Position numbers and translations under genes: made by a program
Part shown: one piece after another, positions 1-64,000 of the stretch
Position numbering within the stretch: position 1 is the stretch's first letter
Layout of the letters: the number at the start of each line of letters is the position of its first letter
Notes under the pieces: model-generated
What the model was told of the DNA's origin: nothing
Databases searched by the model: none
Seen by the model: only the letters and a program-made list of their open reading frames with translations
Assembly: GCF_027244095.1 (NCBI RefSeq)
Contig: NC_069670.1
Span: forward strand, 13,039,320-13,103,319
Length of the DNA: 64,000 bases
Reading direction: 5' to 3'
From: Hemicordylus capensis
Taxonomy: Eukaryota > Chordata > Lepidosauria > Squamata > Cordylidae

Positions 1-49
1 CCCCAGCACGCCATACCTGCAGTGACTGTTGTTGGTGTCTATCTTTCTT

Positions 50-165
50 TTTAGATTGTGAGTCCTTCGGGGACAGGGAGCCATTTTATGTATGTATTTG
101 TTATTTCTCTATGTAGACCACTTTGGGAACTTTTGTCAACAAGCGGTATATAAATATTTGTTGTT
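50..165 (+). repeat. LINE 3' tail, L2/CR1-like
   Basis: GATTGTGAGTCCTTCGGGG through GCGGTATATAAATATTTG resembles the common reptilian LINE 3' end; a similar piece is at 6785-6845. Family name uncertain. Confidence 0.5.
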
Positions 166-566
166 GTTCATCTTGTTTTTACTGAACTCCTATTGATTTT
201 ATGAGTGTTATATGTTTATATTGTGTCTGTTTTTAATGATTGCTTGAGCCTCCGCAAACAGTCGTATACTAGTGGGGTCTACATATTTTAAATAAGTCGG
301 TAAGTAATGCAGATACAATCTGCTCACAGTTTACAGGCATGCACGAAGGTACAGGTGTTAGCACTGCGTTATGTTGAACGCAGGTACGGCTTCAGCCCTA
401 TCCAGACATTAAGGCTGTTCACACGACTCAAGCCGCCTGGGGTAACCGTGTCGTCCGGAGTGCCGTGTCGACCGGTGGCTCGTGTCGCCCGGCGTGTCGG
501 GAGCCCTCTGCTCCCAGCTGCTTCAGAAAGTGGAAGCCAGGGTTTTACTTGAGGTAACATGAACCT

Positions 567-772
567 CAGTCAGATATTCCCCTTAGAGGATGGAGCTGCT
601 CTGGGAAGAGCATCGAGGTCCCAAGTTCTCTCCCTGGCAGCATCTCCAAGAGAGGGCTGGGAGAGAGACTCCTGCCTGCAGCCTTGGAGAAGCCGCTGAC
701 AGTCTGTGAAGACAATCCTGAGCTAGCTAGACCAAGGGTCGGACTCAGTATATGGCAGCTTCCCTATGTCCC
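567..772 (+). repeat. 5S/tRNA chimeric SINE, 5'-truncated
   Basis: Starts in the end of the 5S-like head, then tRNA-like segment, body (GGCAGCATCTCCAAGAG...) and end GGCAGCTTCCCTATGT. Confidence 0.7.
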
Positions 773-1330
773 TAACCTGTGGTTCATTTAACCTTGGTAG
801 GCGATTGTGCGCACAGTACCCATGGTAGCACTAGGCACAGACAGGGCCAAATTACCCAAGCGAGTCAGAACATTTTGAGCCTGCCGAGGGGGACAGCACC
901 AGGATCTCAGCAGCTGTCGACGCCCAGATTGAGTAACAGAATGCAAACGGCCTTGACCAGAGTGGCAGAGCGGCGACCCCTTCCACGGATTGCTCGGCAG
1001 GCACCACGGGCCAGGAAGGTGCAGAATTGTTCCCGGGCTATTTAAAGACACGGAGAAAGCATGCCAGCAGAACAGAGTCTGGAAGCCGGATTTGCAGCCA
1101 GGAGGCTTGGCATCAGGAAGGCGGCCTTGGGTTGCTGACTTGCCTGTTTGGCTCCTGCCGCTTTGGGGTAGGCCGGTTAATTCGATGGGCATGAAGCGGT
1201 ACAGTCCTGCACTAGCAGAGTGGGCTGTAACACTTCATATTCTCAGTGATGGGATGGATCACACTGTTGGATCCTCTCTACGTGAAATAAAACTTCCTTG
1301 CATGTAGAAAATAAGCACCGCTCCACAAAG

Positions 1331-1392
1331 GAGGACAGCTGGTCTTGTGGTAGCAAGCATGAGTTGTCCCCTTTGCCAAGCAGGGCCTGCTG
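1331..1392 (+). repeat. Isolated 5S-like SINE head
   Basis: GACAGCTGGTCTTGTGGTAG through GCCAAGCAGGGCCTGCTGG is the head only; the body is absent. Confidence 0.55.
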
Positions 1393-2089
1393 GCTTCATT
1401 TTCTATTGTTCTAAATGGGTTTCTAGGAAGTGCTTTGATGTGGTTTTTAAATTTTAGGTCAGTATTGCCCCTGGAGAAGGCCTTTGAGGCTGAAATGTGT
1501 TGGGCTTCAATAAATGCTTCACACCACCATCAGACTTTGTCTCCTGTTTTGCTTTTTGAAATGAATGTCTGAGCCATAACGGAACGGAAGAGTTAAAAAG
1601 ACGGAGCGATACCCAACTTTCAGCAAATACTCCCCTTGCTGCAGTGCAGAAAAGTGGCCACAGGAGGGCACCCTTTGGCCACACCAGGAAAATGCATTAC
1701 ACTTTGTCATTCCTACAGCAAATCCTCACCTGGGTGCAGTGCAAACAAGTTCAACAGTCATGTGTACAAGATCACATCTGAACAGTGGTCAGGGTGTTGT
1801 ATTTTAAGGGCCGGGTTGCCAACTCTGAAGCCATTCCTGGGCACGTTTCCCCTCCAATATGTCTGTCTCTGTTTTTCACCATGCCAAGCCATTCATCCCT
1901 CCAGAACTCCAGACTCCCTAGCCCCCTAGAGATAGGTGCTGACTCCTGGAAAACAATCCCTGAGTTGACAGAAACAAATGTGGGGAAAGGGGCAGGCAAG
2001 CCCTGCAACAACGAGAACACAAGGGGAAATTAATCCCAGTGTGTTTGGAGGTAGTGCCTCATCTTCATGTGTGTGTGTGTTAAGAACAT

Positions 2090-2330
2090 AGGAAGCTGCC
2101 ATTTACTGAGTCAGACCCTTGGTCCATCTCGCTCAGTATTGCCTACCCAGACTGGCAGCGGCTTCCGCTTCTCCAAGGCTGCAGGCAGGAGTTTCTCCCA
2201 GCCTTTCTCGGAGATGCTGCCAGGGAAGGAACTGGGAACCTCCCTGCTCTTCCCAGAGCGGGTCGGTCCCCGGAGGGAATGTCTGACAGGGCTCACACAT
2301 GTCCTCTCCCATCCTCTTTGTCTCCTGATT
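2090..2330 (-). repeat. SINE, minus strand, near TPM3 promoter
   Basis: Begins with the reversed end (ACATAGGAAGCTGCC) and runs to the 5S-like part (GCTCACACATG). It ends about 180 bases before the first promoter motifs. Confidence 0.7.
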
Positions 2331-2506
2331 CATGAAGGATGCCCCTGCAGGACAGGCCGGCCTGCTGCTGCTGCACCTGCCAGTTTGGAAGATGGGGGGG
2401 GGGAGGCGGCCCTTTGGCTGGAACAAAGCAGCCCCCCTCCCCTCCCTGCCCCGCCTCTCTTGCCACTTCCCCCCCCCCCCGCTTGGGGGTTTCTATAAGC
2501 GGCTCC

Positions 2507-46556
<44,050 letters not shown>

Positions 46557-47832
46557 AAGGACCCCCTTCCCTCCAGCCAGGCTCACCTTGCCTTTCCCCC
46601 ACTGTGGCCGCCCTCCCCCCCACAGGCCAGCTCTGTCTTGAGAAGTTGACCTCTAACCCGGGGAGGGGAAGCATCAAAAGTTAACCTTTTCTCTCCCTCC
46701 CCACCCCCAACCATCACTTGTGTTGCCAACTTTAACCAAAAGCCGCCTCTTCTGCCAACTCACCCCAAGGTTTACAGGCGGCTGGGCTGAATGAACCACC
46801 AGCAGCGCCATTAAAGGGGGGGTGGGATCTGGACGTGGCAGAGTACTGCTTTGGGGGGGGGCGTATCCAAGATGTACACTTCTTTGTAACGATAATTGTG
46901 AGGTGTGTGTTTTCGGGTAGCGGCCCTTGTGGACATCGTGTGTAACTCCAGCATTTGTAAGCTGTCGGCTTTCAGGCTTGTAACTTCGCCCCCGCTTTCC
47001 TTTTCCTGTGGCACATGGGCTCTCTTTAGTCCCATCGGGCTTTTTGGGATAGCTTGATCTCCTTGCCTCTGACCCTTGCTTGTGGGAACACCGTAAGTGT
47101 TCTGACCTTGCCTAGCTGGATGCATCCCTGTCTCCCCATGGAATTGGTTAGGGGGAGAAGGCGTGACGTTCCGTCTACTGGCCTAGGAATCTCACTTTCA
47201 CCCGGGGTGTGGGCCTTAGGGTTATGTGTCTCTTGCCAAAAAAGCTCCAGTCTTAACTCATGTGCTTTAAGGGCGTCTTGAAGGAGAAAGCTGTATCAAA
47301 ATTATCAAGTCTGTTTTTTATTTTTATTTTTTGAGATCCACTTTCTCAGTCAAGTCTTTGCACCCAGTTAACTAACAAAGGAACAGCTCCACAGCCTCTT
47401 CCATTATAACCACCAAGTGTCCCCCCCACCAGGCTTAGCTTGTGCTGTGCTTGCTAGAACTGTGTTGCTTTTGGAGGGGTGGGGAGGGTGCAACTCTGCG
47501 AGAGGTGAGGGGTTTCCTCCCCCTTCGGGTTGTCCTGTATAGGAAGTGGGTACCAACTACTACCATGCTTTCTCTGCTGTTTCACTGTTGGGAGACTTGA
47601 TCGTTCAAGGGGGTGGTTTCTTTGGGCTGGGGTTTCTTTCTCTTCTTCTTCTTTATTTTTTTTTTTTGCATTTTTGTAAACCTCCTGGGCCTCGGAGGAA
47701 GTGTGTATGCTGCGGTGGCTTTTAGGGGCCAGTGTGGAGAAATGAGAAACCATATCAAGTGTTTTGATACTAAAAAAAAAAATCCTTGGTCTTTTATTGT
47801 CTTTTTTGGAAATAAACAAAGCATTCCCTCTG
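46557..47832 (+). other. TPM3: 3' UTR of the TPM3 exon 9d form
   Basis: About 1.3 kb from the 9d stop to just past AATAAA at 47811. It has a pyrimidine/T-rich stretch near 47,627-47,670 and an A-run at 47,772-47,782, and is largely free of recognisable repeats, unlike the introns. Confidence 0.75.
47811..47816 (+). terminator. TPM3: Poly(A) signal of TPM3 (distal, exon 9d form)
   Basis: AATAAA preceded by a T-rich stretch (TTTTATTGTCTTTTTT) and followed by TCCCTCTGTTGCCTTCCTTG. It is the last AATAAA before the intergenic gap and the NUP210L promoter. Confidence 0.8.
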
Positions 47833-48950
47833 TTGCCTTCCTTGTTAATTTCTCTAAGGGTGTGCCATGTCACTTACTAAACAGCTGGTAGGAAGTTCCT
47901 ATGCCTCTTAATTTAAAAAAAGAAACACTCAGCAGTGCTGAAAGTGACTAAGTAGGGTGATATATGCAAGAACTGGCTGTAGTACAAGAGTACCAGTGTA
48001 AGCAGTAAGCTTCAGGTTTATTTAGGTAACTAAGTGACTGTACTTCTGAATGCTTAAATAGTACTGCAGCCCCAGCAGTGCACAGAAAGACGTGGGGGAC
48101 TCAATCAGAAATGATGTCCTAATGTTCTGATTCTGTTACAATAGACCTGGCATGTTTCAGACATCAGACTAAAGAGTTTTGTATTTTTTTTTTAAAAGCC
48201 TTAGAACAGATAATCTGACTGCTGTGTAGGAATAATATCAACCTGAAAATTGGCATACAGTTGGTATACAGTTACTGAAATAGTCATCAATTCTAGTCTC
48301 GTGGTGTGTGTCTGGGAATCCCCCCTTGTATTGAATGAGGGGGAGGCAGCTATCGGTTACCTGCAGGATTTGGAGATGAATGTCAACCTATTTTGTGAAG
48401 GTTCCTTCAATTATTGTGGTACATTGTGGGAGGGGGGTGGGTAGGTAATGGTTCAGTTGAACTACTTTGCCATCTCTTATAGGGGTTGTGTCTCTTCATA
48501 GCCCAATTGCATTATCCAAACACCTATGGATACTGGAAGGAGACCTCTTGACCAGTAAGGGTGTGCCAGAGCTACACCTTGCTGGGCTGATGACAAGGAA
48601 TTTCGCTGGCAGGTGACCTGTTGAAACCCTTGGAGCGCTGGAGACAGAGCGGGACGGCGCATGCCTAATGACGACAACAACGCTCGCCCACAGACAGCGG
48701 AGCCGCCGTAGCGTAAAGCACCAAGCCGAGCATGCGTAGACCGATTCTGGAGGAGCAAAGGGTAGAGCTAAGAAAACACTAGAGTGTCCGGTAATGCTGC
48801 CTCGAGAGTTTCAGGGTAGAAGTGAAACTGGCCCAGCTCAAAACAGGATGTTTCCGTTGATATGACAGGGCGGCAGCGTGCCCACCCACAAACAGCACAT
48901 TCATCCACGCTACTTCAGGTTCTTGCTTTATGTCATTCTCTTGCCCTTTC
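47833..48950. other. Intergenic gap between TPM3 and NUP210L
   Basis: About 1.1 kb with no recognisable gene. The first half is AT-rich and unremarkable. The part from about 48,640 to 48,750 becomes CpG-rich, with two copies of the GCATGC core (48,658 and 48,730), and may be the outer edge of the NUP210L promoter. Confidence 0.6.
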
Positions 48951-48982
48951 TATCTTTACCAACGGAGGCCAGGCGAGCTGGC

Positions 48983-49123
48983 GCGCATGCTCAGAACGAG
49001 GCAGGAAGTGCGCCCGCGCAATCACACCCCGCGGGGAACATGCCCACAGAGCCCAGGTGCCGGCGCATGCGCAAAACTCTAGGCGCCAGGAGGAACGCGA
49101 GTCCAGATTCGGCCGCCATTTTG
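48983..49123 (+). promoter_or_regulatory. NUP210L: TATA-less CpG promoter of NUP210L
   Basis: A perfect NRF1 palindrome GCGCATGCGC lies at 49063-49072, with a near copy GCGCATGCTC at 48983-48992. An ETS-type CAGGAAGTG is at 49002-49010 and a YY1-type GCCGCCATTTTG at 49112-49123, 27 bases before the ATG. YY1 sites often sit just downstream of the start site, so the 5' UTR may be very short. Confidence 0.65.
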
Positions 49124-49149
49124 TGCCGGGGCTCCGATTCGCTTTGACG

Positions 49150-63694
<14,545 letters not shown>

Positions 63695-63719
63695 GTGAGG
63701 ACAAGTCGCTAAGCAGCAG

Positions 63720-64000
63720 GATGAGGCCATCGCTCAGTGGCGAGCCCCCTGCCTTGCCTGCAGAGGCACCTCCAGGGAGGGCCAGGAAGGACTCCTGCCT
63801 GCAACCTGGGAGAGCCGCTGCCAGCCCGAGTAGAACTCGATGGGCCAAGGGTCTGACTCAGTAGGAGGCAGCTTCAAATATTTGGTTAGGTTTTTTTTAC
63901 TGCGGGAAGAGGTGGCCGCTCAGTGATAGGACATCTGCTTTGCATGCAGGAGGTCACAGGTTCAATCCCTGGCAGCATCTCCAGGTACGGCTGGGAAAGG
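63720..64000 (+). repeat. Two tRNA-headed SINEs, the second cut by the window edge
   Basis: First at 63720-63875 (GAGGCCATCGCTCAGTGGCG, end GGAGGCAGCTTCAAA). Second from 63908 (GGTGGCCGCTCAGTGATAGG, GGTTCAATCCCTGGCAGC). Confidence 0.7.

Larger units (their letters stand above)
1..2450. other. Sequence upstream of TPM3
   Basis: No gene recognised. It holds a LINE 3' tail at the left edge, SINE copies at 567-772, 1331-1392 and 2090-2330, and otherwise unassigned DNA. The stretch 300-560, with several CG dinucleotides and 81- and 63-codon frames, shows no family likeness that I can name. Confidence 0.6.

Overview
The window is vertebrate nuclear DNA, most likely from a squamate reptile. Coding sequence is in short exons with GT-AG introns. 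The introns are full of SINE copies that join a 5S-rRNA-like head, a tRNA-like segment and a shared body. CR1/L2-like LINE tails and small hAT-type DNA transposons are also common. The squamate call is an inference from this repeat mix; I could not search a database.

Two genes lie head to tail on the + strand. The first is a complete TPM3 (tropomyosin 3), from about 2.7 to 47.8 kb. The second is the 5' half of NUP210L (nucleoporin 210-like), which starts at 49,150 and runs off the right edge. As I recall, the same two genes are neighbours on human chromosome 1q21, which supports choosing NUP210L over its paralogue NUP210.

TPM3 layout: muscle-type promoter and exon 1a (2.5-3.0 kb), exon 2b (7.2 kb), CpG-rich internal promoter and exon 1b (15.2-15.6 kb), exons 3, 4 and 5 (24.1, 25.8, 26.7 kb), mutually exclusive exons 6a and 6b (29.3, 31.3 kb), exons 7 and 8 (33.3, 34.1 kb), then four 3' exons: 9a/9b (35.5/37.2 kb), 9c (44.2 kb) and 9d (46.5 kb). 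All phases fit. 1a-2b-3-4-5-6b-7-8-9a-9b gives 284 residues (striated-muscle type), 1b-3-4-5-6a-7-8-9d gives 248 and the 9c version gives 247 (cytoskeletal/brain types). The 9a donor cuts the last codon, and 9b supplies one base plus the stop.

NUP210L layout: a compact CpG-rich promoter with NRF1-, ETS- and YY1-like sites (about 48.98-49.12 kb), then 19 exons from 49,150 to 63,694. They join in frame into 910 codons: a signal peptide, then the lumenal Ig-like/BIG2-rich region. The remaining half, with the membrane segment, lies outside. One intron looks like a GC-AG intron, and one exon has a duplicated splice donor beside a LINE tail.

The other sequence is promoter, UTR, intron and repeat. 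I saw no further protein gene, RNA gene or CRISPR array, and no retroviral or LTR element.
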